Shown piece after piece: positions 28,463-37,223 of a DNA stretch of 64,000 nt (within the stretch, counting starts at the first letter, position 1; each line of letters starts with the position of its first letter). The stretch lies in NCBI GenBank assembly GCA_041390105.1, contig JAWKQO010000001.1:310001-374000 (forward strand), written 5' to 3'. The stretch comes from Gemmatimonadota bacterium (GTDB lineage Bacteria; Gemmatimonadota; Gemmatimonadetes; Longimicrobiales; Gaopeijiaceae). The position numbers and the translations under genes were made by a program. Under the pieces are notes generated by a model, which was not told where the DNA came from, searched no databases, and worked only from the letters and a program-made list of their open reading frames with translations.

Positions 28463-29388
28463 GCGCTTCCGGGATCCCCGAGGGGTTCGACCTGGAAGGG
28501 TACCTCGCCCAGCAGCGCGCTCGGGTGGAGGAAGCACTGCTGCGCTCGTTGGCCGCTGACCGGGTGCGGGGTGTTCCCGAGGAGCTACTGCCGGTGCTGA
28601 GGGCGGGACTGCTCTCGGGCGGCAAGCGCCTGCGCCCCATCCTGGCGGTGGCCGGCTGGCAGGCGCTCAACCCCGACGGCGAGCCCGGTGCGGCGCTCTA
28701 CGACTTGAGCGCGTCGCTGGAGATGATCCACTCCTACTCGTTGATGCATGACGACTTGCCGTGCATGGACGACGCGCCGCTCCGACGGGGGAAGCCCACC
28801 CCCCACGTGACGTTCGGCGTGGCGGCCGCCACCCGGGCGGGCGCCGTCCTGATTCCCTTGGCGGCGCGCCAGGCCTGGACGGCGGCCCGGGCCCTGGGAC
28901 TGGACCCGGCCCACGCGGGCGAAGTGGTGCGCTGCCTGTGTGTGGCGGCCGGTGCCCAAGGCATGGTGGCCGGCCAGGTGCTGGACCTGGAGGCGGAGGG
29001 TCGCTCCCTGGACGAAGCGGAGCTCTCGCACCTGCACGGGCGCAAGACGGGAGCCCTCCTGGCGGCGTCGCTGGAGATGGGGGCCTGGGCTGCCGGTGCG
29101 GACGCGGTTGAGCGCGGAGCCCTCCTGGACTACGGACGCGCGCTCGGCTTGGCGTTCCAGATCGCGGACGACGTCCTCGACCGCACCCAGTCGGCCGAGA
29201 CGCTCGGCAAGCAGCCCAGCGACCAGGCGCTCGCGAAGTCGACCTTCGTCACGCTGCTCGGCGTGGCGGGGGCGCGCGCCCGCGCGGAGCAGGTGGTGGA
29301 GCGGGCACGGAAGTCGCTGACGGCAGCGGGGATCCGCTCGGTGCCCCTCGACGCGCTGGCGGTCTATATTCTGAGACGAGAACACTGA
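28459..29388 (+). CDS. Polyprenyl synthetase (FPP/GGPP-type)
   Basis: A 309-residue trans-isoprenyl diphosphate synthase. The first Asp-rich motif DDLPCMDD is the DDx4D form typical of bacterial FPP/short-chain GGPP synthases, followed by RRGKPT. The second motif is FQIADDVLD. It condenses IPP with DMAPP, GPP or FPP. The GTG start overlaps xseB. The neighbouring dxs supplies the MEP pathway, the common xseB-ispA-dxs order. FPP synthase (ispA) is most likely from context, but chain length is not proven. Confidence 0.93.
   Translation: MSASGIPEGFDLEGYLAQQRARVEEALLRSLAADRVRGVPEELLPVLRAGLLSGGKRLRPILAVAGWQALNPDGEPGAALYDLSASLEMIHSYSLMHDDLPCMDDAPLRRGKPTPHVTFGVAAATRAGAVLIPLAARQAWTAARALGLDPAHAGEVVRCLCVAAGAQGMVAGQVLDLEAEGRSLDEAELSHLHGRKTGALLAASLEMGAWAAGADAVERGALLDYGRALGLAFQIADDVLDRTQSAETLGKQPSDQALAKSTFVTLLGVAGARARAEQVVERARKSLTAAGIRSVPLDALAVYILRREH
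29341..29370 (+). promoter_or_regulatory. Possible internal promoter for dxs
   Basis: GTGCCC (29341-29346), 18 bp, TATATT (29365-29370), inside the end of the prenyl synthase gene and 97 bp before dxs. The -10 is good, the -35 weak. Confidence 0.35.
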
Positions 29389-29466
29389 TCCTTCGGCCGT
29401 GACGCCCGGCAGCGGCTCCCCATCCTGGTCCGCTGCCGACCCCAGATCTCGGAGCGCGAGCGCACC

Positions 29467-31371
29467 GTGTCCCTTCTCGATCGGGTCCACTTTCCCGCCG
29501 ACCTCAAGAGCCTCACCCGGGACGAGCTGCATCAGCTCGTCGCCGACGTCCGCGAACGCCACATCGACGTGGTGGCCAAGCTGGGCGGTCACTTCGCGGC
29601 CAGCCTGGGCGTGGCCGAGCTGACGGTGGCGCTTCATTACGTCTTCGACACGCCCCGCGACCAGATCGTGTGGGACACCGGGCACCAGGCCTACATCCAC
29701 AAGATCCTCACGGGCCGCAACGAGCAGCTGCCCACCATCCGCACCAAGGATGGGTTGTCGCCGTTCTGCCGGCGCGACGAGTCGGAGTACGACGCCTTCG
29801 GTGCCGGACACGCGGCCACGTCGATCTCGGCCGCCTGGGGGATGGCGGTGGCCCGTGACGTCCTGGGCGAACGCTTCGAATCCATCGCCGTGATCGGGGA
29901 CGGGGCCATGACCTGCGGCCTGGCCTACGAGGCGCTGAACAACGCCGGGCACAGCGGCCGCGATTTCATCGTCATCCTGAACGACAACGACATGTCCATC
30001 GCGCCCAACGTGGGCGCCATGAACAAGTACCTCACCTCGATGATCACCAACCCGGTCTACAACCGGGTCAAGGACGAGGTGAAGGACCTGATCCACAAGG
30101 CGCCCACCAGTTTGGCGGACGTGGTCCAGTCCACGCTGGGCAAGTTCGAAGAGAGCGTGAAGCACTTCTTCGTGCCGGGCATGATCTTCGAGGAGCTGGG
30201 CTTCCGCTACGTCGGCCCGGTGGACGGCCACGACCTCGACGCCGTCGTGGACACGCTGGCCCGCGTGAAGGACCTCAAGGGTCCCATCCTGGTGCACCTG
30301 CTCACGCAGAAGGGCAAAGGCTACGCGCTGGCGGAAGAGAACCCGTTCAAGTGGCACGGGGCCTCACCGTTCGACAAGATCACCGGGCAGGGCCTCAAGC
30401 GCTCGTCGGGACTGCCGCGCTACCAGAAGGTCTTCGGGCGCGGCCTGGTCGAGATCGGCAAGACGCACCCGGAGGTGGTGGCCATCACGGCGGCCATGCC
30501 GGACGGCACCAGCACGGACGCGTTCGCCGAGGCGTTCCCCGGTCGCTTCTTCGACGTGGGCATCGCTGAAGGCCACGGGGTCACCTTCGCAGCCGGAATG
30601 GCGACGCGGGGCGTGAAGCCGGTGGTGGCCATCTACTCCACCTTCCTGCAGCGTGCCTATGACAACATCGTGCACGACGTGGCTCTGCAAGAGCTCCCCG
30701 TGGTGTTCTGCATGGACCGCGCGGGTGTCGCGGGTGAGGACGGGCCCACCCACCACGGCGCCTTCGACATCGGCTACATGCTGACGGTGCCGGGCATGAC
30801 CGTGACCGCGCCCCGCGACGGCTCCGAGATGCTGGCGCTGCTGCGGGCCGGCGTGGAGCACGACGGGCCGTTCTCCATCCGCTGGCCCAGGGACGCTGTG
30901 CCGGCCGAGGTGCCGCCCCTCGCGGAGATCCCACCGATCGAGTACGGCACCTGGGAGGTGCTGCGGGAGGGCCGGGACGTGGCGCTGCTGGCCGTGGGGA
31001 CCATGGTGCTGCAAGCGGAGGAGGCTGCGCGCCAGCTGCTGGCGCAGGGGATCCACGCCACCGTGGTCAACTGTCGCTTCCTGAAGCCGTTCGATGCGGC
31101 GGTGCTGGAGCAGGTGGCCAGCACCTGCCCGCTGCTGATCACCGTGGAGGAGGGGTCGGTGGTCAACGGGTTCGGGGCGCTCATGGCTCGTACGCTGTCC
31201 GAGCGCCACCCCGGGGTCCGCGTCTCCACCATGGGGCTGCCGGACCGCTTCATCCAGCACGGGGGCCGTTCCGCGCTGCTGGCCGAGGTGGACCTGGATG
31301 CGGACGGGATCGTGCGACGCGTTCGCGCGCTGGTCGCCCAGTCGACCGACCGAAGCCGCGAGACCGCATGA
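29467..31371 (+). CDS. dxs: 1-Deoxy-D-xylulose-5-phosphate synthase
   Basis: A 634-residue thiamine-diphosphate enzyme that condenses pyruvate and glyceraldehyde 3-phosphate, the entry step of the MEP isoprenoid pathway. Motifs: DTGHQAYIHKILTGR, the ThDP/Mg motif GDGAMTCGLAYEALNNAGH, NDNDMSIAPNVGA, and EDGPTHHGAFD in the pyrimidine-binding domain. The GTG start at 29467 gives SLLDRV, a usual Dxs beginning. The stop overlaps nadK by ATGA. The gap of 78 bp to the prenyl synthase contains no terminator. Confidence 0.98.
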   Translation: MSLLDRVHFPADLKSLTRDELHQLVADVRERHIDVVAKLGGHFAASLGVAELTVALHYVFDTPRDQIVWDTGHQAYIHKILTGRNEQLPTIRTKDGLSPFCRRDESEYDAFGAGHAATSISAAWGMAVARDVLGERFESIAVIGDGAMTCGLAYEALNNAGHSGRDFIVILNDNDMSIAPNVGAMNKYLTSMITNPVYNRVKDEVKDLIHKAPTSLADVVQSTLGKFEESVKHFFVPGMIFEELGFRYVGPVDGHDLDAVVDTLARVKDLKGPILVHLLTQKGKGYALAEENPFKWHGASPFDKITGQGLKRSSGLPRYQKVFGRGLVEIGKTHPEVVAITAAMPDGTSTDAFAEAFPGRFFDVGIAEGHGVTFAAGMATRGVKPVVAIYSTFLQRAYDNIVHDVALQELPVVFCMDRAGVAGEDGPTHHGAFDIGYMLTVPGMTVTAPRDGSEMLALLRAGVEHDGPFSIRWPRDAVPAEVPPLAEIPPIEYGTWEVLREGRDVALLAVGTMVLQAEEAARQLLAQGIHATVVNCRFLKPFDAAVLEQVASTCPLLITVEEGSVVNGFGALMARTLSERHPGVRVSTMGLPDRFIQHGGRSALLAEVDLDADGIVRRVRALVAQSTDRSRETA

Positions 31372-32225
31372 TCGGACCGAAGGTGGTCTCGCGGATCGGC
31401 CTCGTCGGGAAGTCGGTCGATCCGCGGCTTCCCGATGCCGTCGCTCGCCTGCGCACGGTGGCCGCGCGCCATGGCGCGCGCGTATGGGCCGAGTCCGCGC
31501 TGGTCGGGGAGGGCATCGAGCCGCTCGAGGACGGCACGCCCGTCGATCTCATGGTGGCGCTGGGCGGAGACGGCACCCTGCTGCGGGGTGCCCGCCTGGT
31601 GGCGGGATCCGACGTGCCGGTGCTCGGTCTCAACCTGGGACGACTGGGCTTCCTCACCGCTGCGCCCATCGGGGGGCTGGAGCGCGCCCTGGAGCACGTG
31701 TTCTCCGGGAACGTGCTGCTGGACCGTCGCGTGACGCTGAGCGCGTCCGTGCAGGGCGGCGAGCCCGATGGCGTCGAACACCTGGCGCTCAACGACGTCG
31801 TTGTCCACACCTCGGGCGTGGCGCGCGTGGTCCGCCTTCACCTGTCGCTCGGGGATGGTCAGGAGATCGGGAGCTTCTCCGGCGACGGCGTGATCCTGGC
31901 CACGCCCACGGGCTCGACGGCCTACTCGCTTTCGGCGGGTGGACCGGTGGTGATTCCGGGTGTGGCCTCCATCGTGGTCACGCCGATCTGTCCGCACGTG
32001 CTCTCGGTGCGCCCCCTGGCCCTGCCTGCGGACGAGGAGATCACGGTGCGGGCGGCCGAGCCCACCAACGAGCTGTTCCTGACGGTGGATGGTCAGGTGG
32101 CGCGCGAACTGGATCCCGAGCAGGCGGTGGTGGTGCGCAAGAGCCCCGCCGAGATTCCCCTCGTGCGCCTCCCGGGCTACTCCTACTTCTCCACGCTGCG
32201 CGAGAAGATGGGGTGGGGGCTCTGA
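31368..32225 (+). CDS. nadK: NAD kinase
   Basis: 285 residues. The GGDGTLLRGAR motif (about residues 66-76) and the downstream GDGVILATPTGSTAYSLSAGGPVV are diagnostic of ATP-NAD kinases, which make NADP+. The ATG at 31368 overlaps the dxs stop. The pairing dxs-nadK is metabolically sensible because the MEP pathway uses NADPH. Confidence 0.97.
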   Translation: MIGPKVVSRIGLVGKSVDPRLPDAVARLRTVAARHGARVWAESALVGEGIEPLEDGTPVDLMVALGGDGTLLRGARLVAGSDVPVLGLNLGRLGFLTAAPIGGLERALEHVFSGNVLLDRRVTLSASVQGGEPDGVEHLALNDVVVHTSGVARVVRLHLSLGDGQEIGSFSGDGVILATPTGSTAYSLSAGGPVVIPGVASIVVTPICPHVLSVRPLALPADEEITVRAAEPTNELFLTVDGQVARELDPEQAVVVRKSPAEIPLVRLPGYSYFSTLREKMGWGL

Positions 32226-32256
32226 AGAAGACCGGGCCTGGGGGCCGTTCCTGCCA

Positions 32257-32286
32257 TTGAGCTGCCCGCGCGCCCACTCCTAGATT
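32257..32286 (+). promoter_or_regulatory. Probable recN promoter
   Basis: TTGAGC (32257-32262), 18 bp, TAGATT (32281-32286), 98 bp before recN. I see no LexA-type box in the region. Confidence 0.5.
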
Positions 32287-32383
32287 CCGCGGCCGTGCGT
32301 CCGCAGCCCCCACCGCGGTCCCGGGCCGGTTGCCGCCTGCACGCGCCGTCCCCTGGGCACCGACTTCTGAAGCGATCCGACTG

Positions 32384-34045
32384 ATGCTCATCGAGCTCCG
32401 CATCCGTGACTACGCCGTCATCGAAGACCTCCGGGCCGAGTTCGGCCCCGGTCTGGTGGCGCTCACGGGCGAGACGGGGGCGGGCAAGTCGATCGTGGTG
32501 GGCGCCATCTCGTTGTTGCTGGGCGAGCGAGCCTCCGCGGACGTGGTTCGCGCCGGCGCCAAGCGGGCGCGCGTCGAGGCGGTCTTCGACATCCGGCACC
32601 TCCCCGATCTGCGCCGTCGCACCGAGGAGTTGGGCCTGGATGATCCGGAAGGGCTGCTGATCCTCCGCCGCGAGGTGGCCCGCGAGGGGCGCAGTCGCGC
32701 CTGGGTGAACGGATCGCCGTCCACGGCCACGCTGCTGGGCGAGCTCGGCCAGTCGCTGGTGGATCTGCACGGACAGCACGAGCACCAGACCCTCATCCGT
32801 CGCGAAGCGCAGCAGGGCATCCTGGACGCGTTCGCGGGTGCGGGGAGCGTCGCCTGGGAGGTGCACGACGCCTACCGGGCCCGGGCCCACCTCGAACAGG
32901 AGCGGAGCGAGCGCCAGGCCCGCCTGCGCGAGATCGAGGGCCGGCGCGACTTCCTCGACTTCCAGTTGGAGGAGTTGGAGAACGCCCGCGTGCAGGAGGG
33001 CGAGGACGAGCGGTTGCGCGCGGACCTCTCACGACTCGAGCACCTGGACGAGCTGCTGCGGGGCACGCACGGGCTCGCCGAGGTGCTCTACGCGGGTGAG
33101 GATGCCCTCTCCGACCGGGTGCGCAGCGCGCGCGACGAGCTGATCAAGCTGGCGCGCATGGACGCCGCGTTGGACGAGCAGGCCGCCGCGCTGGACGACG
33201 TCTTCCACAAGCTGGCCGAAGCAGGACGAGCGTTGGGCGACTATGCTGCGGCCAGCGAGGCCGAGCCGGGTCGCCTGGAGCAGATTCGCGCTCGCTTGGA
33301 CCTGCTGTACCGTCTCAAGCGCAAGTACGGCCCCGAGCTGTCGGACGTGTTGGCCACGCAAGCGCAGGTGGCCCACGAGCTGGACGAGCTGGCCGGCAGC
33401 ACGGTGGAGCTGGGTGAGTTGGACCGGAAGCTGGCCGACGCCGCGGGGCGCCTGCACACGTCGGCGCGGGAGCTGAGCAAGCGGCGGCAGGCCGCGGCCG
33501 AGCGACTGGGTCGGGAGGTCACCGCTCTGCTACCGGCGCTGGGGTTGGAAGGAGCCACCTTCACCGTGCGGCTGGACCCGCTGGAGGAGCCGAGCGCGCA
33601 GGGGGCGGAACGCGTGGAGTTCAATGCTGCGCTGAATGCGGGGTTCGAAGCCCGACCGCTGGCCCGCATCGCCAGTGGCGGTGAGCTGGCCCGCGTGATG
33701 CTGGCCCTGAAGACCGTGTTGGCGGACGTGGATCAGATCCCCACGCTGATCTTCGACGAGGTGGATGCCGGCATCGGGGGGGCCGTGGCCAACGCCGTGG
33801 GCGACAAGCTCCTGGAGGTGGCGGGGCGCCACCAGGTGTTCGTGGTCACCCATCTTCCCCAGATCGCTTCGCGCGCGGGGGAGCACCTGCGCGTGAGCAA
33901 GCGCGTGGCCGAGCGCACCACCGAAGCGCACCTGGAACGGTTGGGTGGAGAAGCGCGCGTCACGGAGATTGCGCGTATGCTGGGCGGAGACGCGGACTCC
34001 GAAGTGTCCCGCGAACACGCGCGGGAGTTGCTGGCGGGACGCTGA
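32384..34045 (+). CDS. recN: DNA repair protein RecN
   Basis: A 553-residue SMC-like ATPase for double-strand-break repair. Walker A is GETGAGKSIVVGAI (about 31-44). A central coiled coil is interrupted near residues 200-330. The signature ASGGELARVMLALKTVLAD and Walker B LIFDEVDAGIGGAVA are followed by VTHLPQIA. The ATG at 32384 gives the typical LIELRIRDYAVIED start. It ends 76 bp before the convergent outer-membrane protein gene. Confidence 0.97.
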   Translation: MLIELRIRDYAVIEDLRAEFGPGLVALTGETGAGKSIVVGAISLLLGERASADVVRAGAKRARVEAVFDIRHLPDLRRRTEELGLDDPEGLLILRREVAREGRSRAWVNGSPSTATLLGELGQSLVDLHGQHEHQTLIRREAQQGILDAFAGAGSVAWEVHDAYRARAHLEQERSERQARLREIEGRRDFLDFQLEELENARVQEGEDERLRADLSRLEHLDELLRGTHGLAEVLYAGEDALSDRVRSARDELIKLARMDAALDEQAAALDDVFHKLAEAGRALGDYAAASEAEPGRLEQIRARLDLLYRLKRKYGPELSDVLATQAQVAHELDELAGSTVELGELDRKLADAAGRLHTSARELSKRRQAAAERLGREVTALLPALGLEGATFTVRLDPLEEPSAQGAERVEFNAALNAGFEARPLARIASGGELARVMLALKTVLADVDQIPTLIFDEVDAGIGGAVANAVGDKLLEVAGRHQVFVVTHLPQIASRAGEHLRVSKRVAERTTEAHLERLGGEARVTEIARMLGGDADSEVSREHARELLAGR

Positions 34046-34121
34046 GTCGCGCCGAGCCGACGCCGGCGGATCAACGTGGACGCGGCGGCGCCTCGCTGTT
34101 CGCGAAGCCGGTCCGGACGAC

Positions 34122-35783
34122 CTACCAGAGCTGGACGAAGAGCCGCGCCGAGACGCTGAAGCGCGAATCCTTGGGCACAGCGCCGCCCTTGCCGCCCAGC
34201 GGCCGCTGATACTCCGCCGAGACCGCCAGCGGCCACTGGTCGCGCGCGGCGCTGCGCGGAGACGGCCAGAGCGTGGCGCCGATGCCCAGGTGCTGGACCG
34301 TGAGCTCGGTCTCCTCCTGCAGCAGCTCGACGGGCGGCAGCGACGGATCCTCGCCCCCGGGCAGTCGATACGTATCGGCTCCCTTGTGCGTGTAGCGGTA
34401 GCGCACGCCCAGTGAGAACTCGGGCGCGACCCGGATCTCGGGCGCGATCATCGCGTCCAGGTAGGTACCGGGCTGCCAGGTGACGACGCGCTCCGTGGAG
34501 ATCGGTCGGATGGGCTGGTCCGGAGCGCCGATCCTACGGGTGACCTGTCCCTCCTGCGGCATGCCGTAGCGCGCTTCGAAGCGCGTGCGGATACGCCCGC
34601 CCAGGTCGAGTCGTCCGAACACCTGCAGCTCGATGTCGTCCTGACCGTCTCCGCTGCCCAGATCCACGAAGTTCCGCGCCAGATCGGGTGTGCCCGTGCC
34701 CAGCCGGTAGGTGGCTCCCACGCCCAGCAGCACGCCGAGCCCGCCACCGCTGGTGGGCGCGCCCGCCGTGTCGACGCGTGTGGCTGGATCACGAGCGGGC
34801 ACGTGCTCGAACAGCCTCAGCGCCGCCGAGAACTCCACGTCACCCAGCTCCCAGAGCGAGCGCTGCGAGCTGATCGGATCTGCGCTCACACCATACGCGC
34901 CAGCGGTCATGAGCGTCTGCAGGTCGTCCTCGCTGAGGCCGCTGTTCGCGAAGGGCAGGGGGGTCACCCAGGTCTGCTCGATGAAAGTGGGGTCGCCTTC
35001 CTGGAGCAGCAGGGCCTGGATCGAGGCCGCTCTCGACGTGAGCGCACCTGCTGCTGCGCTGCCCCCCAGCGGAAAGAACAGGCCCAGGTAGGCATCCCCC
35101 AGGTTCGAGGACAGGAGGTTGGCCTCGCCGAGCGCATTCTGACCCCGCACGCAGACCGGATCGGAGGAGCCGAGCGTGGTGCAGCGTTGGTCGACCAGCG
35201 CCGTCACGTGGTCGATGACCGCCGACAGCTCGGCCAGATACGTCTGCACCGCCGCATCGTTGAGGCCCGGGCTCCGACCCAGCGTGGCCGTGGTCGGATC
35301 GAGCGCCAGGTCCACTTCCACGCGGCGCCGCACGAAGGGCACCTTCACGCCCACGGTCAGCCAATCGAAGATCCCGATGCCCAGTCCCAGCGGAATCTCG
35401 GTGCGGTTGGCCTGGAAACGGGCACGCGTGGCGCCCAGATCGGCGACGAGACCCGAGTCGGCCAGCAGCGCGCGCAGGTCGTCCTGAACGCTCTGCAGGG
35501 CGGGAAGGAACGTGGTATCGACGCTGGAGCGGAAGAAGTCCGCCGCCAGCGGCTCGGTCTGGTCGAAGGGAGACTGCGTGCCGCCATAGCGCTCGCTCCA
35601 GAGGCGCACCTCGGGGAGCATCTCCAGGCGGATCTGACCACCCTTGAGCAGCGGGCTCTCGGGCGACTGGGCGGCGAGCGCAGTGGGTCCGGTTCCCATG
35701 ATCGGCAGGGCCCAGAGCGCCGCCAGCAGCACCCCCCTCAGAGGGGTGCGCCGAACGAGGTGCCGTGGTGTTTGCCTGTGCAC
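34122..35783 (-). CDS. Putative outer-membrane protein of unknown function
   Basis: 553 residues with a signal peptide (to about residue 39, ending TALAAQ; GTG start at 35783). Alternating short amphipathic strands and Gly/Tyr-rich turns are seen throughout, with a C-terminal aromatic end (FSVSARLFVQLW) like BAM-recognised beta barrels. A 'CTTLGSSDPVCVRG' segment near residue 200 may form a disulfide. I recognise no family. The gene is monocistronic and convergent with recN. Confidence 0.68.
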   Translation of the reverse strand: MHRQTPRHLVRRTPLRGVLLAALWALPIMGTGPTALAAQSPESPLLKGGQIRLEMLPEVRLWSERYGGTQSPFDQTEPLAADFFRSSVDTTFLPALQSVQDDLRALLADSGLVADLGATRARFQANRTEIPLGLGIGIFDWLTVGVKVPFVRRRVEVDLALDPTTATLGRSPGLNDAAVQTYLAELSAVIDHVTALVDQRCTTLGSSDPVCVRGQNALGEANLLSSNLGDAYLGLFFPLGGSAAAGALTSRAASIQALLLQEGDPTFIEQTWVTPLPFANSGLSEDDLQTLMTAGAYGVSADPISSQRSLWELGDVEFSAALRLFEHVPARDPATRVDTAGAPTSGGGLGVLLGVGATYRLGTGTPDLARNFVDLGSGDGQDDIELQVFGRLDLGGRIRTRFEARYGMPQEGQVTRRIGAPDQPIRPISTERVVTWQPGTYLDAMIAPEIRVAPEFSLGVRYRYTHKGADTYRLPGGEDPSLPPVELLQEETELTVQHLGIGATLWPSPRSAARDQWPLAVSAEYQRPLGGKGGAVPKDSRFSVSARLFVQLW

Positions 35784-35903
35784 GATCGAGGGTTCGCTCC
35801 GCGCGTGTGGACCCGCCCTGACGGGGAGGCGCGCCGCCTGCCCGAGGGCTCACAAAGCCAGAAGATACCGGCGTTTGCAGCTTTCGGGGAGCCTTCGCGC
35901 GAC

Positions 35904-35933
35904 TTGACACCTGCTACCCCGTTCGGCTACGAT
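35904..35933 (+). promoter_or_regulatory. Strong promoter of tRNA-Gly
   Basis: Consensus TTGACA (35904-35909), 18 bp, TACGAT (35928-35933). The tRNA begins 33 bp downstream. Confidence 0.8.
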
Positions 35934-35965
35934 TTCCTCCCTGCCTCGTCCGGGGCAGGGGACCC

Positions 35966-36038
<73 letters not shown>

Positions 36039-36041
36039 CTC

Positions 36042-36089
36042 GACGAGGGAGCGGTGTCGGTGTCACCGACCGCTCCCTCGTCCGTTTTT
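36042..36089 (+). terminator. Terminator between tRNA-Gly and tRNA-Cys
   Basis: A long stem: GACGAGGGAGCGG (36042-36054) pairs with CGCTCCCTCGTC (36071-36082), and GTCGGTG pairs with CACCGAC inside it around a single bulged T. TTTTT at 36085-36089 follows. It ends two bases before tRNA-Cys. Confidence 0.88.
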
Positions 36090-36091
36090 CC

Positions 36092-36163
<72 letters not shown>

Positions 36164-36219
36164 CTGGCTTTTCCCACCGTGACCATCCGGGACGGCGTGC
36201 TTCACGGGGCGCGCGGACG

Positions 36220-37029
36220 CTACCGCGCAGCCCGCGTCCACAGCAGAATCACTCCGCACTCGGTCAGCCCACCGAACTGCGCCGGCATCTCCGCCGGACT
36301 GCGGTAGACCTCCACGCCGACCAGGTCCTGGGCCGGCACCAGATGGTCGAAGCTCTGTGCGGGCGGACTCGACCTCCCGCCCAACTCCACGAGCTGCCCG
36401 TCGACATACACGCGCGGGAAGCAGGGTGGCGACCCACTCCCGTTGCCCTCCGTCCAGAACTGGCCCCGCAGCGCGAAAGACATCAGCGGGAAGGACGGCA
36501 CGCCTGCGGTGGACGACTGGACCATCTGCACGCCCGGCACTCCGCGGAACACATCACTGCTTCGCACGAGGGGACGCCGTGCGAGGTCCGTCGGGTCCAG
36601 GAAGTACCCGAGACCGTCGCGCTCGCGCTCGTAGAATCCGGCGGACTGCAGCCTCCACTCGTTGGGAGAGGCGGTGACCTCGAAGCCCTCCAACTCGATC
36701 GGACGGGCGCGCAGGTGGAACGTGACGAAGGTGTTGAAGTCGGTCCCCAGCTCGAGCGGGCCGTCGACCATCGAATAGGCGCTGGTGTGCTCGACATGAA
36801 GCGCATAGGTGCCGGCGTCGGGGACCGTCACCTGGAAGCGGCCCTCTCCGGTCGTGAACTCGGTCGCGACCACGCGTCCATCGGCCGCCAGCAGGCGAAC
36901 GACGGCGAAGGCCACCGGGGTGTCGTCCTCCGCGTAGAGGACCACCCCGTGGACCACCTGGGCGTCGAGTGCTCGACCGGACGCCGCCAGAGCGGCAAGG
37001 ACGAGCGCCAGACACCACCAAGCGCGCAT
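36220..37029 (-). CDS. Exported carboxypeptidase-regulatory-like / TonB Plug-domain protein without barrel
   Basis: 269 residues. A signal peptide (about 1-23, ending ALDAQ) is followed by a CarboxypepD_reg-like beta sandwich (VHGVVLYAEDDTPVAFAVVRLL, residues 26-110). Then comes a Plug-like segment, R-x-SDVFRGVPGVQMV near residue 160, RVYVDGQLV, and DLVGVEVYRSPAEMPAQFGG near the end. In TonB receptors the Plug precedes a 22-strand barrel, but the protein stops here. Its role is unknown; it may be a soluble or surface domain with a partner. The ATG at 37029 precedes the signal peptide directly. Confidence 0.78.
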   Translation of the reverse strand: MRAWWCLALVLAALAASGRALDAQVVHGVVLYAEDDTPVAFAVVRLLAADGRVVATEFTTGEGRFQVTVPDAGTYALHVEHTSAYSMVDGPLELGTDFNTFVTFHLRARPIELEGFEVTASPNEWRLQSAGFYERERDGLGYFLDPTDLARRPLVRSSDVFRGVPGVQMVQSSTAGVPSFPLMSFALRGQFWTEGNGSGSPPCFPRVYVDGQLVELGGRSSPPAQSFDHLVPAQDLVGVEVYRSPAEMPAQFGGLTECGVILLWTRAAR

Positions 37030-37223
37030 AAGCTACCCCGCGGGGTTGCGAGCGGACGATCCGTGAGGGTGGAGTCCTCGGCCGCCGCCCGCAAGCAAGG
37101 GGAAGCGGGGCCCGCATCGGGCGCCGCTCCCGGGACCCGGACCCGGCGTCCCCCTGGTCCCTCGACCCCCCTGGCCCGAATCTTCCCACGCCGCCCCGCA
37201 CAACCCCCGATCGGAAGGTCCGT

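Noticed and set aside
34046..34121. A possible terminator between recN and the convergent gene.
   Set aside because: No hairpin with a T-run could be found.
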